A stretch of DNA of 22,194 bases, taken from positions 1 to 22,194 of the forward strand of contig JAZOSS010000007.1 of assembly GCA_045657205.1 (NCBI GenBank). The letters run 5' to 3'. A program made the position numbers and the translations under genes. This document shows, piece by piece, positions 6,840-17,671 of this stretch. Every line of letters starts with the position of its first letter. Position 1 is the first letter of the stretch. This stretch comes from RGIG7213 sp045657205. Lineage in GTDB: Bacteria; Bacillota; Clostridia; Oscillospirales; CAG-272. Under the pieces are notes generated by a model. It was not told where the DNA came from and made no database searches. It saw only the letters and a list, made by a program, of their open reading frames with translations.

Positions 6840-7520
6840 ATGACAAACGAAGAAATACGAAAAAAGCTGTTTGAAATGAAAAACGAAGAATATAAGCTTT
6901 TCCAATGCAAGCTTATGCCGAATATATCTCCCGATACAGTTATCGGAGTACGTATCCCGCAGTTGAGAAAATTTGCAAAAGAGCTTTATAAAGGCGTGGA
7001 TACAGCGGAATTTTTGTCCTCCCTGCCCCATAAATATTATGAGGAAAATAATCTTCATGCATTCATCATAGAGCAGATAAAAACCGTTGATGAATGTATC
7101 GAAAAAACCGACAGATTTTTACCGTACGTTGACAACTGGGCAACGTGTGACTCACTTCGTCCAAAATGCTTCAAATACAACGTACAGGCTATAATACCAA
7201 AAGCACGGGAATATATCGTATCATCTCACACATACACGGCAAGATTCGGAATTGAACTTCTGATGCTTTACTGCCTTGACGAACACTTTGACGAAAAATA
7301 TCCTCTTTTAGTATCGCAAATCGAAAGTACCGAATATTACGTTAATATGATGCGTGCGTGGTACTTTGCAACCGCACTTGCAAAGCAATACGAAAGTGTA
7401 ATAAAATTCATAGAAAGCCGTACACTTGATACATTTACCCACGGTAAGACCATAAAGAAAGCCTGCGAAAGCTTTCGAATACCCAAAGAAATAAAGGAAT
7501 ATCTTAAAACATTGTTGTAA
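6840..7520 (+). CDS. AlkD-family DNA alkylation repair glycosylase
   Basis: 226-residue, all-helical protein of the AlkD (HEAT-repeat) DNA glycosylase family, which removes positively charged alkylated purines such as N3- and N7-alkyl bases without base flipping. The family signature 'VIGVRIPQLRKFAKEL' is at 34-49. 'DNWATCD' places Trp100 and Asp104 in the W-x3-D arrangement of the AlkD active site, and the tryptophan in 'NMMRAWYFA' probably matches the second active-site Trp. The reading frame is open upstream to a TTG at 6762, but that would lie upstream of the perfect promoter at 6787-6815. The ATG at 6840, 4-5 nt after GGTGAG, is therefore the start. The gene stands alone between hom (divergent) and the glycogen operon, which has its own promoter. 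Confidence 0.87.
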   Translation: MTNEEIRKKLFEMKNEEYKLFQCKLMPNISPDTVIGVRIPQLRKFAKELYKGVDTAEFLSSLPHKYYEENNLHAFIIEQIKTVDECIEKTDRFLPYVDNWATCDSLRPKCFKYNVQAIIPKAREYIVSSHTYTARFGIELLMLYCLDEHFDEKYPLLVSQIESTEYYVNMMRAWYFATALAKQYESVIKFIESRTLDTFTHGKTIKKACESFRIPKEIKEYLKTLL

Positions 7521-7558
7521 AAACGCGTATAAAATATTAAAAATATGCATATTACTAC

Positions 7559-7587
7559 TTGTAATTTTTAGAAAAATGTATTATAAT
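7559..7587 (+). promoter_or_regulatory. Sigma-A promoter of the glycogen operon
   Basis: TTGTAA (7559-7564) and TATAAT (7582-7587) with a 17-bp spacer lie 36 bp before the glgB start. No other promoter of similar quality is seen inside the operon, so it probably drives all seven genes. Confidence 0.7.
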
Positions 7588-7622
7588 AAATTGAAGTACT
7601 TACAACCGTAAGGAGTGGTCTT

Positions 7623-9530
7623 ATGGCAATTAAAAAGAAAGACGAACTTGCCCCCTACTTTTTTCATCAGGGAACAAATTTCGAAAGCTATAAATATTTA
7701 GGTCACCACACCGCATCGCGTACTACAACGGTATTCCGCGTGTGGGCTCCCGGTGCCGAAAGCGTATACGTAACAGGCGACTTCAATAACTGGGATGAAA
7801 GCTGTCCTATGACAAGGGTAACAGACAACGGCGTATGGCAGGCGGAAATAAAGCTCAGAGTACACAACAGCGAGAAAATCAAGTACAAATATAAAATAAA
7901 GAGATACGACTGTGAATTTTACAAAGCAGACCCGTATGCAGTCCATTCCGGAACTCTTAAAGAAACAGCATCGTATATTTACGAGCTTGAAGAATACAAC
8001 TGGACGGATAAGCCTTGGCTCGACTACAGAAAGAAAACCGTAAAACGCGGTGATTATCCGATGCCGATGAACATATACGAGGTTCACCTCGGATCATGGA
8101 AAAGGCACGACGACGGCTCATATCTCACGTATATCGAGCTTGCCGACGAGCTTGCGCCTTACGTTAAACAAATGGGCTATACGCATATTGAGCTTATGCC
8201 GATAGCGGAGCATCCGTTTGACGGCTCGTGGGGTTACCAGGTATGCGGATTTTATTCTCCTACCTCACGTTTCGGTACGCCCGAAATGTTTATGTATTTC
8301 GTAAATAAAATGCACGAATACGGCATCGGTGTCATAATGGACTGGGTACCTGCCCACTTCCCCAAAAACGCACACGGACTTTACGAATTTGACGGTGCGC
8401 CTCTGTACGAATATCAGGGATACGACCGTATGGAACACAAGGTATGGGGAACGAGATTTTTCGACGTCGGAAGACAGGAGGTTCAGTCGTTTCTGATTTC
8501 CAACGCCCACTACTGGCTGAAGGAATATCACATTGACGGTCTTCGTGTCGATGCGGTTGCCGCTATGCTTTATCTTGATTACGACCGTGCTCCGGGTGAA
8601 TGGGTCCCGGCGTTTGACGGTTCAAACAAAAACTACGAATCAATAGCGTTTTTTAAAAAGCTCAACGCTTCAATAGAAGAAACGTATCCCGACGTCATAA
8701 TGGCTGCCGAAGAATCGACCGACTGGCCTATGATAACGAAATCAGTATCGGACGGCGGACTTGGATTTAACTTCAAATGGAATATGGGTTGGATGAACGA
8801 TATGACAGATTACGTTCAGAAAGATCCCATATTCCGCAAATACCATCACACAGCACTTAACTTTTCTCTTATGTACTCCTTCAACGAAACGTATATCCTT
8901 CCGATATCTCACGATGAAGTGGTACACGGCAAAAAATCCCTTATTGATAAGATGTGGGGAAATTACGAGCAGAAATTTGCGGGCTTCCGTCTGTTCATGG
9001 CGTATATGATGTGCCACCCCGGAAAGAAGCTTATGTTTATGGGAAGTGAGTACGGTCAGTTCCGCGAATGGGACTACGCAGACTCTCTTGAATGGTTTAT
9101 GCTTGACTACCCCGCGCACAAGACGGCACAGCATTACGTGTCGTCGCTTAACAGATTTTATCTTGAAAAAACTCCCCTTTGGGAATGTGATACGTCGTGG
9201 GACGGCTTCACTTGGGTACGTGCCGACGACGGTAACGGAAATATGTCCGTATTCATAAGAAAAGACAAGAAAGGCAAAAAACTCCTTTGCGTAATGAATT
9301 TCTCCGCTTCTCAAAAAGACAACTGCTGCATAGGTGTACCCGAGGGCGGTTGCTGGAGCGAGATATTCTCAACAGACCTTTCCGAGTTCGGCGGATGCGG
9401 AACGGAAAACAAGAACGTATACGCAAAAGAAATGATGTGCGACTATCTCCCTTATGCAATAAATATTACCGTACCTGCGCTTTCTGCTTTAATATTTGAG
9501 CAGAAGGATATCGAAATAAAAGACGAATAA
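7623..9530 (+). CDS. glgB: 1,4-alpha-glucan (glycogen) branching enzyme, GH13
   Basis: 635-residue enzyme that cuts alpha-1,4 chains and re-attaches them as alpha-1,6 branches on cytoplasmic glycogen. A CBM48 domain comes first ('TVFRVWAPGAESVYVTGDFN', about residues 35-55). The (beta/alpha)8 barrel follows with nucleophile Asp310 ('LRVDAVAAML'), acid/base Glu363 in 'MAAEEST' and transition-state Asp431 in 'ISHDEVVHGKKS'. The strings 'GFNFKWNMGWMND' and 'MGSEYGQFREW' are typical of GlgB. It is about 90 residues shorter than the E. coli enzyme, which carries an extra N-terminal domain; the short form is normal in Firmicutes. An AAGGAG site lies 8 nt before the ATG. It is the first gene of the operon, followed by glgC after 24 bp. 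Confidence 0.97.
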   Translation: MAIKKKDELAPYFFHQGTNFESYKYLGHHTASRTTTVFRVWAPGAESVYVTGDFNNWDESCPMTRVTDNGVWQAEIKLRVHNSEKIKYKYKIKRYDCEFYKADPYAVHSGTLKETASYIYELEEYNWTDKPWLDYRKKTVKRGDYPMPMNIYEVHLGSWKRHDDGSYLTYIELADELAPYVKQMGYTHIELMPIAEHPFDGSWGYQVCGFYSPTSRFGTPEMFMYFVNKMHEYGIGVIMDWVPAHFPKNAHGLYEFDGAPLYEYQGYDRMEHKVWGTRFFDVGRQEVQSFLISNAHYWLKEYHIDGLRVDAVAAMLYLDYDRAPGEWVPAFDGSNKNYESIAFFKKLNASIEETYPDVIMAAEESTDWPMITKSVSDGGLGFNFKWNMGWMNDMTDYVQKDPIFRKYHHTALNFSLMYSFNETYILPISHDEVVHGKKSLIDKMWGNYEQKFAGFRLFMAYMMCHPGKKLMFMGSEYGQFREWDYADSLEWFMLDYPAHKTAQHYVSSLNRFYLEKTPLWECDTSWDGFTWVRADDGNGNMSVFIRKDKKGKKLLCVMNFSASQKDNCCIGVPEGGCWSEIFSTDLSEFGGCGTENKNVYAKEMMCDYLPYAINITVPALSALIFEQKDIEIKDE

Positions 9531-9554
9531 CAATTCATATAAAGGAGAATATCA

Positions 9555-10769
<1,215 letters not shown>

Positions 10770-10770
10770 T

Positions 10771-11901
10771 ATGTCTGCTGTAGGTATCATATTTTCAAAC
10801 GTACACGATAAAAACATACACGAGCTTACACAAATGAGAACCATGGCTTCCGTTCCTTACGGTTGCCGTTACAGATTTATCGACTTTGCTCTTTCCAATA
10901 TGGTAAACTCGGGAATACAGAAGGTTGGCGTTATAACGCAGTCCAACTATCAGTCACTTATGGACCACATCGGAAACGGAAAAGACTGGGACCTTGCTTC
11001 CCGTTCGGGCGGTATAAAAATACTTCCTCCTCACATAACGGCATTTGCAAACAGTTCAAGAATATCGACTGTGACAAGACTTTCGGGTCTTGTTGACAGC
11101 GACCATTTTCTTGAAAGATGCAAAGAAGATTACGTCGTTATGTCCGACTGTGACGTTATCTGCAACATTGATTTAAGAGAGCTTATCGACGCTCACGAAA
11201 AGACAGGTGCCGATATAACTCTTGCAGTTAAAAAAGTTTCCTTAACACAGGAAACGTGCAAGAAGAACGTGGTTATCACGTCTGATGAAAACGGACGTGC
11301 AACCGATATAAGCGTATACCCCAACAAAATGGTCGGCGAATACGATATCAGCCTCAGCATAATGGTAATGAAGCGAGAGTTTTTACACTCTATCATTCTT
11401 GACTCAAAAGCTCACGGTTACGTAAGCTTCAACTCCGATATCATGGCAAAAAACATCTCAAGCTACAAAATAATGACTCACAGATACGACGGTTATTTCG
11501 CATGCGTTTCCTCACTTGCGGAATACTACTCCTGCTCTATGGAGCTTTTGAAGCCCGAAGTAAGAAACGCACTGTTCGGCATCAAGGACCGCCCCGTACT
11601 TACAAAGGTCAGAAACTCTGCCCCCACGAGATACGGTGACAGCTCATCCGTTAAAAATTCACTCATCGCCGACGGATGCGTTATTGAAGGAACAGTTGAA
11701 AATTCAATCATATTCCGTGGTGTAAAGATCAGCCGCGGCACCTGCGTAAAGAACTCAATAGTTATGCAGGACTGTGAAATAGGCGAAAACGTCGTTTTAA
11801 ACTGTGCCGTTCTCGATAAAAACGTCGTCGTACGTGACTGCCGTGTACTTTCCGGTCACGAAACAAAGCCCTTTTTCGCAGAAAAAGATATAATGATATA
11901 A
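10771..11901 (+). CDS. glgD: ADP-glucose pyrophosphorylase regulatory subunit GlgD
   Basis: 376-residue paralogue of the preceding GlgC, aligned along its length ('YRFIDFALSNMVNSGIQKVG', 'HIGNGKDWDL', C-terminal 'VENSIIFRGVKISRGT' beta-helix repeats). It lacks the glycine-rich 'AGGQGSRL' loop, which is replaced by 'FSNVHDKNIHELTQM', and the 'SGDHIY' motif reads 'SDCDVI'. This pattern is known for Firmicute GlgD proteins, which have little or no activity alone but raise activity or affinity in a GlgC-GlgD hetero-oligomer. The frame is open 11 codons further up, but the ATG at 10771 has a perfect AAGGAGG site 7-8 nt upstream and lies 1 bp past the glgC stop. Confidence 0.94.
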   Translation: MSAVGIIFSNVHDKNIHELTQMRTMASVPYGCRYRFIDFALSNMVNSGIQKVGVITQSNYQSLMDHIGNGKDWDLASRSGGIKILPPHITAFANSSRISTVTRLSGLVDSDHFLERCKEDYVVMSDCDVICNIDLRELIDAHEKTGADITLAVKKVSLTQETCKKNVVITSDENGRATDISVYPNKMVGEYDISLSIMVMKREFLHSIILDSKAHGYVSFNSDIMAKNISSYKIMTHRYDGYFACVSSLAEYYSCSMELLKPEVRNALFGIKDRPVLTKVRNSAPTRYGDSSSVKNSLIADGCVIEGTVENSIIFRGVKISRGTCVKNSIVMQDCEIGENVVLNCAVLDKNVVVRDCRVLSGHETKPFFAEKDIMI

Positions 11902-11935
11902 TAATTGCTTAATTGAGTAAGGAACGGTCATAATA

Positions 11936-13375
11936 ATGAAAAAGATATTATATGTTGCATCAGAAGCACTTCCCTTTGCCTCCTCCGGTGGGCTTGGGGA
12001 CGTTATGGGCGCACTTCCTGCCGCCGTCAAAGCGCAAGAGCCCGACGCAGACGTTCGTGTCGTTATGCCTTTATACTCGGCGATATCCGATACGTACCGT
12101 GCAAATATGAAAAAGGAATGTGAGTTTTCGGTAAACGTATCCTGGCGTTGCCAATATGCGGGACTTTACAGCTACGTGCTTAACAACGTAACCTATTATT
12201 TTATTGACAACGAATATTATTTTAAAAGAGGATCGCTTTACGGAAGCTTCGACGACGGTGAAAGATTTGCATATTTCTGTGCCGCTATTCCCGTAATGAT
12301 GGAAAAGATCGGATTTTATCCCGATATACTCCACGCAAACGACTGGCAGAGTGCGCTTTCGATCATATACATCAAAAAGCAGTATTGGCCCTTGGAACAG
12401 TACCGCAATATCAAAACGGTATTTTCCATACACAACATCGCATTCCAGGGAAAATACAGCTTCGATATACTCAACGACGTTTTCGGTCTTTGCGAATTTG
12501 ACAGAGATACACTCGATTTTGGCGGTTGCATAAACCTTATGAAGGGTGCTATGGTCTGCTGTGATACGCTTATGACGGTAAGTGAAAAATACGCAAACGA
12601 GATACAGTCGCCCGTATATGCAGAAGGTCTTGAGAAAATAACTCAGATGTACGCGTATAAGACAAAAGGTGTTCTCAACGGCATCGACGTAAACTACTAC
12701 GATCCGAACACGGATACTGCCCTCGTTAAAAATTACACCTGGCGTTCTATAGGAAGAAAGGCAGAAAACAAGCTTGCGCTTCAAAAATCTCTCGGACTTC
12801 CCGAGCGTGCCGACGTTCCGATGATCTCAATAATATCAAGACTTACGGAACAAAAAGGGCTTGATCTCGTCAAGGCTGTTATCGACGAGGTTCTTGCAGA
12901 TGACGTACAGTTTGTCGTTTTGGGAACAGGCGACAAGGATTACGAAAACTTCTTTGCGGATCTTGAAAGAAGACATCCCGATAAAGTACGCACGCTCCTG
13001 TGCTACAACAAGGATCTTTCGAAGAATATCTACGCATCGTCTGACGTCTTCCTTATGCCCTCAAAAACGGAACCTTGCGGACTTTCGCAGATGATAGCTT
13101 CCCGTTACGGTGCAATACCCGTAGTAAGAGAAACAGGCGGTCTTTACGACTCCATAAAGCCGTACATCGAACACGGTGACGGTACGTTTGAAGGTGACGG
13201 ATTCACCTTCGCAAATTACAACGCTCATGATATGATGTATACACTGCGTCTGGCAATATCCCTTTGCAGAAATGAAGAAAAACGCACAGAGCTTGTCAAA
13301 AAGATAATGCTCAACGACTTCTCCTGGGGTGTGTCTGCAGTGAAATATCTTGAAATATATAATCAATTAGTTTAA
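11936..13375 (+). CDS. glgA: Glycogen synthase (ADP-glucose dependent, GT5)
   Basis: 479-residue GT-B glycosyltransferase that extends alpha-1,4-glucan from ADP-glucose. Visible marks are the N-terminal 'LYVASEALPFASSGGLGDV', 'HANDWQSALS' and 'SIHNIAFQGKY' in the acceptor domain, and the C-terminal 'EPCGLSQMIASRYG' holding the catalytic/retaining E-x7-E-like region, followed by 'RETGGLYDSI'. The N-terminal ADP-glucose motif, KTGGL in E. coli, reads S-S-G-G-L at 16-20, so the lysine is replaced by serine. An AAGGAA site lies 11 nt before the ATG, a rather long spacer. The gap from glgD is 34 bp. Confidence 0.96.
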   Translation: MKKILYVASEALPFASSGGLGDVMGALPAAVKAQEPDADVRVVMPLYSAISDTYRANMKKECEFSVNVSWRCQYAGLYSYVLNNVTYYFIDNEYYFKRGSLYGSFDDGERFAYFCAAIPVMMEKIGFYPDILHANDWQSALSIIYIKKQYWPLEQYRNIKTVFSIHNIAFQGKYSFDILNDVFGLCEFDRDTLDFGGCINLMKGAMVCCDTLMTVSEKYANEIQSPVYAEGLEKITQMYAYKTKGVLNGIDVNYYDPNTDTALVKNYTWRSIGRKAENKLALQKSLGLPERADVPMISIISRLTEQKGLDLVKAVIDEVLADDVQFVVLGTGDKDYENFFADLERRHPDKVRTLLCYNKDLSKNIYASSDVFLMPSKTEPCGLSQMIASRYGAIPVVRETGGLYDSIKPYIEHGDGTFEGDGFTFANYNAHDMMYTLRLAISLCRNEEKRTELVKKIMLNDFSWGVSAVKYLEIYNQLV

Positions 13376-13388
13376 AGGAATCTTACCG

Positions 13389-15815
13389 ATGGCAACTAAC
13401 AAAGAAATCGAAATCAAAAATCAAATTATCACGAAGCTTACTCGTAACTTCGGTATTACCCCTGAGCAGGCTCTTGACGATCAGATGTATCAGGCAACAC
13501 TTCTTACCATAAGAGATATTCTTATGCAGAAGAACGCTGAGTTTGAAAAGGAAGTTCAGCAGAAGCAGGCAAAACGCGTATACTATATGTGTATGGAATT
13601 CCTCGTAGGACCTTCTCTTAAAAACAACCTTATGAACCTCGGACTTTATTCCGAGTACAGCCACGTTCTTAAAGAATTCGGTTTTTCTCTTGAAAAGTTT
13701 ATAAAAAGAGAAGACGACCCCGGTCTCGGAAACGGCGGTCTCGGAAGACTCGCTTCCTGCTTTATGGACGGTCTTTCCTCACAGGATTATCCCGCATACG
13801 GTTATTCCATCTGCTACGACTACGGTCTTTTCAAGCAGAAGATCGTTGACGGCGAACAGTACGAATTGCCCGACGTTTGGCTCCCCACAGGTGAACCGTG
13901 GCTCGTACAGAGAAGCGACCTTACCTACAGCGTAAAATTCGGCGGTTATGTCAAGGAATATTGGCACAACGACAAAATGCTCGTTGACTACGTTGATTAC
14001 GAAGAAGTACAGGCTCTTCCCTTCGATATGATGATATCGGGTGCCGATTCCAAGGCGGTAAACATTCTCCGTCTGTGGCGCGCACACGACGCAACAAAAT
14101 TCAATATGCACCTTTTCTCACAGGGTCAGTACATCAAGGCTCTTGAAGAAAATACAAACGCAGAGGTAATTTCAAAGGTACTTTACCCCTCGGACAACCA
14201 TTACGAGGGTAAAAACCTCCGTCTTACCCAGCAGTACTTCCTCGTTTCGGCATCTCTTCAGTGCATACTGAACGAGCACCTGACACAGTACGGAACACTC
14301 GATAACCTTGCAGATAAGGTCGCTATCCACATCAACGATACGCACCCTGCACTCTGCGTACCCGAGCTTATGCGTATTCTTATCGACGAATGTGCTTACG
14401 ATTGGGATCACGCATGGGATATCGTAACAAAGACACTTTCTTACACAAACCACACGGTTTTGCCCGAAGCGCTTGAAACATGGGGCGAGGGCATATTCAA
14501 GCTCAAGCTTCCCAGAATATACACGATAATTTGTGAGATCAACCGCCGTTTCTGCGAAAGCGTACGCGCTTTCAGCGGCGGAAACGAAGATATGGTTGCA
14601 CGTATGTCCATACTCGGATACAACCAGGTGAGAATGGCAAACCTTTCCATCGTCGGTTCTCACCACGTCAACGGCGTATCGGGTCTTCACTCCGATATTC
14701 TCAAAAAGACGATCTTCTCCGATTTCTACAGCATGACACCCGAAAAATTCACAAACGTAACAAACGGTATTGCTCACAGACGTTGGCTCTGCTACAGCAA
14801 CCCCGGACTTGCAGGCCTTCTTGACAGCACGATAGGCCCCGATTACAGAAAAAATCCGTGGGAGCTTGAAAAATTCCTTGAATACAAGGACGACGCTGCT
14901 GTTCAGTCAAAGCTTGAACAGATCAAACGTGAAAATAAGGAAAGATTTTCCAAGTTCCTCACGGGCAATCAGAAGACGTTGGCGCTCGACTGCGATTCAA
15001 TATTCGACGTACAGATCAAGCGTATGCACGAATACAAGCGTCAGCTTTTGAATGTACTTCGTATTATAAATATCTACAACAAGCTTTTACAAAATCCCGA
15101 TCTTGATATGCGTCCCGTTACGTTCATATTCGGAGCTAAGGCTGCTCCCGGATATTACAGAGCAAAGCAGACGATAAAGCTGATAACACACATCGCTGCC
15201 GAGATCGAAAAGAATCCCAAAATACGCCAGAAGCTTCGTGTTGTATTCCTTGAAAACTATTGTGTATCAGCTGCTGAAATACTCATTCCGTCTGCTGATA
15301 TCAGTGAACAGATATCACTTGCAGGTAAGGAAGCAAGCGGTACGGGTAATATGAAGCTTATGATAAACGGTGCGGTGACTATCGGTACACTTGACGGTGC
15401 TAACGTTGAAATGCACGAGTCCGTCGGTGACGACAACTTCTTCCTGTTCGGTCTTACGGCTGAGGAAGTTGAAAAGGTATGGCGCGAAGGCTACCGTTCA
15501 AATGTTTACTACACGCAGAGCGAAACACTGAAAGAGATCGTAAATACTCTCAACAGAGGCTTTAACGGCGTTTCCTTCTCAGACTTTGCAAACTATCTCC
15601 TCTTTGACGGTGGAGTTCCCGATCCTTATATGTGCTTTGCTGATTTCAACTCTTATAATGCAATTCACAACTCTATGGACCAGGCTTACGAAGACAGAGC
15701 AAGATGGCTCTCCATGAGTGCTGTAAATATCGCATCCGCAGGCAGATTTGCCGCAGACCGTGCGGTTAAGGAATATGCAGACAATATCTGGCATGCAGAA
15801 CAAATAAAGGATTAA
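13389..15815 (+). CDS. glgP: Glycogen/alpha-glucan phosphorylase (GT35)
   Basis: 808-residue PLP enzyme that releases glucose-1-phosphate from non-reducing ends of glycogen. Full family length is present: 'GNGGLGRLASCFMDGL' near residue 120, 'NDTHPALCVPELMRIL' in the middle, and the PLP-binding segment 'GTGNMKLMINGAVTIGTLDG', in which Lys656 should form the Schiff base. 'KRMHEYKRQLLNVL' is also diagnostic. An AAAGGAA site lies 10 nt before the ATG, and the gap from glgA is 13 bp. Encoding it in the same transcript as glgA implies that direction of flux is set by enzyme activity rather than by separate transcription. Confidence 0.97.
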   Translation: MATNKEIEIKNQIITKLTRNFGITPEQALDDQMYQATLLTIRDILMQKNAEFEKEVQQKQAKRVYYMCMEFLVGPSLKNNLMNLGLYSEYSHVLKEFGFSLEKFIKREDDPGLGNGGLGRLASCFMDGLSSQDYPAYGYSICYDYGLFKQKIVDGEQYELPDVWLPTGEPWLVQRSDLTYSVKFGGYVKEYWHNDKMLVDYVDYEEVQALPFDMMISGADSKAVNILRLWRAHDATKFNMHLFSQGQYIKALEENTNAEVISKVLYPSDNHYEGKNLRLTQQYFLVSASLQCILNEHLTQYGTLDNLADKVAIHINDTHPALCVPELMRILIDECAYDWDHAWDIVTKTLSYTNHTVLPEALETWGEGIFKLKLPRIYTIICEINRRFCESVRAFSGGNEDMVARMSILGYNQVRMANLSIVGSHHVNGVSGLHSDILKKTIFSDFYSMTPEKFTNVTNGIAHRRWLCYSNPGLAGLLDSTIGPDYRKNPWELEKFLEYKDDAAVQSKLEQIKRENKERFSKFLTGNQKTLALDCDSIFDVQIKRMHEYKRQLLNVLRIINIYNKLLQNPDLDMRPVTFIFGAKAAPGYYRAKQTIKLITHIAAEIEKNPKIRQKLRVVFLENYCVSAAEILIPSADISEQISLAGKEASGTGNMKLMINGAVTIGTLDGANVEMHESVGDDNFFLFGLTAEEVEKVWREGYRSNVYYTQSETLKEIVNTLNRGFNGVSFSDFANYLLFDGGVPDPYMCFADFNSYNAIHNSMDQAYEDRARWLSMSAVNIASAGRFAADRAVKEYADNIWHAEQIKD

Positions 15816-15818
15816 TTT

Positions 15819-17654
15819 ATGCTTCCCTTTTCACTGAAACAGACTCAACCCTTTATAGTCAGAAAAAAAGTGAACGGAGAAAACTTCTTTGATTGTGCAT
15901 TCGAGAAGGGAGAGATAACAATCTCCCTTCTTTCTCCGCGAATATATTGCTTAAACGGCTGTACTCTTTTGCTGGAACACGACTTTTCTACCGTAACAGA
16001 GTCCCTTAAAATGCAATATGAGGGTCTTGAAAAAGGATACGACGTATACACGGTAAAAGTCGATCCCGAAATAGGTCTTTATTATTTTCATTTTTCGGTA
16101 GAAGCCGACGGACAGTTTTTCAACGTAGGTTCATCGGGTGATGAGAAAAGAGGATATCTTTCCGAAGAATATCCTTCAAAATTCCAGCTTATGATATACC
16201 ACGACGTGTATATGCAGCCGACCTGGTTTTCCGAAGGTGCGATGTACCATATATTCGTAGACCGTTTTTGCAAAACACGTCACAACATTCCCGTACGCGA
16301 AGACGCTGTTCTTATACGTGATTGGGACAGCGGCGAGGTCGAATACGTGGAATATCCGGGACAACCCTTGAAGAACAACACGTTTTTCGGAGGAAATCTT
16401 TACGGTGTCGCATCGAAGCTTGACTATCTTCTTGATCTCGGTATAAAAACAATATACCTTTCTCCTATCTTCAAAGCCTATTCAAACCACAAATACGACA
16501 CGGGCGACTATATGAAGATAGACGAGATGTTCGGAGGAGAAGAAGCGTTCGACAAGCTTGTAAAAGAAGCTCACAAGCGTGATATGAAGATAATTCTCGA
16601 CGGTGTATTCAACCACACCGGCGATGACAGCCTTTATTTCAACAAGTATAAAAAATATTCCACGATCGGCGCATATCACAGCAAAAACTCTCAATATTAC
16701 AAATGGTACGATTTTTGGGAACATCCCGACAAATACAGAGCGTGGTGGGGCATCGGCATATTGCCTTCTTTGAACCACACACGAAAAGATCTCCGTGAGT
16801 ATATATGCGGAGAAAACGGCGTTATCCGCCACTGGCTCAGACGAGGTGCTGACGGTTGGCGTCTTGACGTTGCGGATGAATTGCCCGAGGATCTTCTGTA
16901 CGATATAAAAAAGGCGTGCAACGCGGAAAAACCCGGCTCTTTGCTTATAGGCGAGGTCTGGGAAGATGCGTCCAATAAAATCGCCTACAGCCAAAGACGT
17001 CACTATTTTGACGGAAAACAGCTTGACGGTGTTATGAACTATCCGCTCAGAAACGCAATAATCAGCTTTGCAAAATACGCTGACGAAAAAGCATTTGAAT
17101 ATGCACTTACAATACTTTCACGTCACTACCCTCACGGAGATATGCTTCACGCTATGAACTTTCTGGGTACGCACGACACAGAAAGAATACTCACCGTACT
17201 TGGAGGGAAAACTGCTGACGGACAGCCCGGAAGCGTACTTTCAAAGCTTCATATGACTGATGATGAGCTTAAACTCGGCAAAGAAAGGCTTAAATTTGCG
17301 TTTGCTCTTTTGGTCTGTTCTCCCGGTGTGCCGTGCATTTACTACGGCGACGAAGCAGGCTGTGAGGGTTACAGAGATCCCTTCAACCGCAGACCCTATC
17401 CGTGGGGACGTGAAGACGGTGATCTTGTGGAGTTTTTCAGAGAAACTCTTAAATTGAGAAATAAATACGACTCTTTAAAACATGGAACAACGGAAGTTTT
17501 GATGGCTAAAAACGGTGTTCTTGTATTTAAACGTCAAAGCAAAAAAGACCGTCTGATGTGTGTCTTCAACGCTAACAACGAAAAGAGATCCGTATATTTT
17601 AAAGACAAAGAAGTATCCCTTGACGGTCTTTCCTTCAAGACCGTGGAATACTGA
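15819..17654 (+). CDS. GH13 neopullulanase/cyclomaltodextrinase-like alpha-glucan hydrolase
   Basis: 611-residue GH13 enzyme without a signal peptide, so cytoplasmic. Residues ~1-120 form a beta-rich N-terminal domain like that of neopullulanases (CBM34 type). The barrel then starts at 'MYHIFVDRF'. 'DGVFNHTGD' is conserved region I. Catalytic residues are Asp350 in 'GWRLDVADE', Glu379 in 'LIGEVWEDA' and Asp453 in 'LGTHDTER'. Region V reads 'LPSLN' (315-319), close to the MPKLN motif of subfamily GH13_20 (neopullulanase, maltogenic amylase, cyclomaltodextrinase). Such enzymes hydrolyse short and branched maltodextrins, often including alpha-1,6 links, so it could clear limit dextrins left by GlgP; no glgX-like gene is present. 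The start is 3 bp past the glgP stop, with AAAGGA in the glgP end. Exact specificity is inferred. Confidence 0.9.
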   Translation: MLPFSLKQTQPFIVRKKVNGENFFDCAFEKGEITISLLSPRIYCLNGCTLLLEHDFSTVTESLKMQYEGLEKGYDVYTVKVDPEIGLYYFHFSVEADGQFFNVGSSGDEKRGYLSEEYPSKFQLMIYHDVYMQPTWFSEGAMYHIFVDRFCKTRHNIPVREDAVLIRDWDSGEVEYVEYPGQPLKNNTFFGGNLYGVASKLDYLLDLGIKTIYLSPIFKAYSNHKYDTGDYMKIDEMFGGEEAFDKLVKEAHKRDMKIILDGVFNHTGDDSLYFNKYKKYSTIGAYHSKNSQYYKWYDFWEHPDKYRAWWGIGILPSLNHTRKDLREYICGENGVIRHWLRRGADGWRLDVADELPEDLLYDIKKACNAEKPGSLLIGEVWEDASNKIAYSQRRHYFDGKQLDGVMNYPLRNAIISFAKYADEKAFEYALTILSRHYPHGDMLHAMNFLGTHDTERILTVLGGKTADGQPGSVLSKLHMTDDELKLGKERLKFAFALLVCSPGVPCIYYGDEAGCEGYRDPFNRRPYPWGREDGDLVEFFRETLKLRNKYDSLKHGTTEVLMAKNGVLVFKRQSKKDRLMCVFNANNEKRSVYFKDKEVSLDGLSFKTVEY

Positions 17655-17671
17655 TGAAAGGAATGAGAAAA

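Noticed and set aside
12071..12784. Long minus-strand open frames inside the glg genes, gap and the aconitase-like gene
   Set aside because: They are shadows of strongly coding plus-strand genes. Their translations are Cys/Val/Phe-rich without recognisable domains, and they lack ribosome binding sites.
17654..17671. Use of the ATGs at 17654 or 17663 as start of the aconitase-like gene
   Set aside because: Neither has a spaced ribosome binding site. AAAGGA at 17657-17662 lies after the first and directly abuts the second, and fits only the ATG at 17672.
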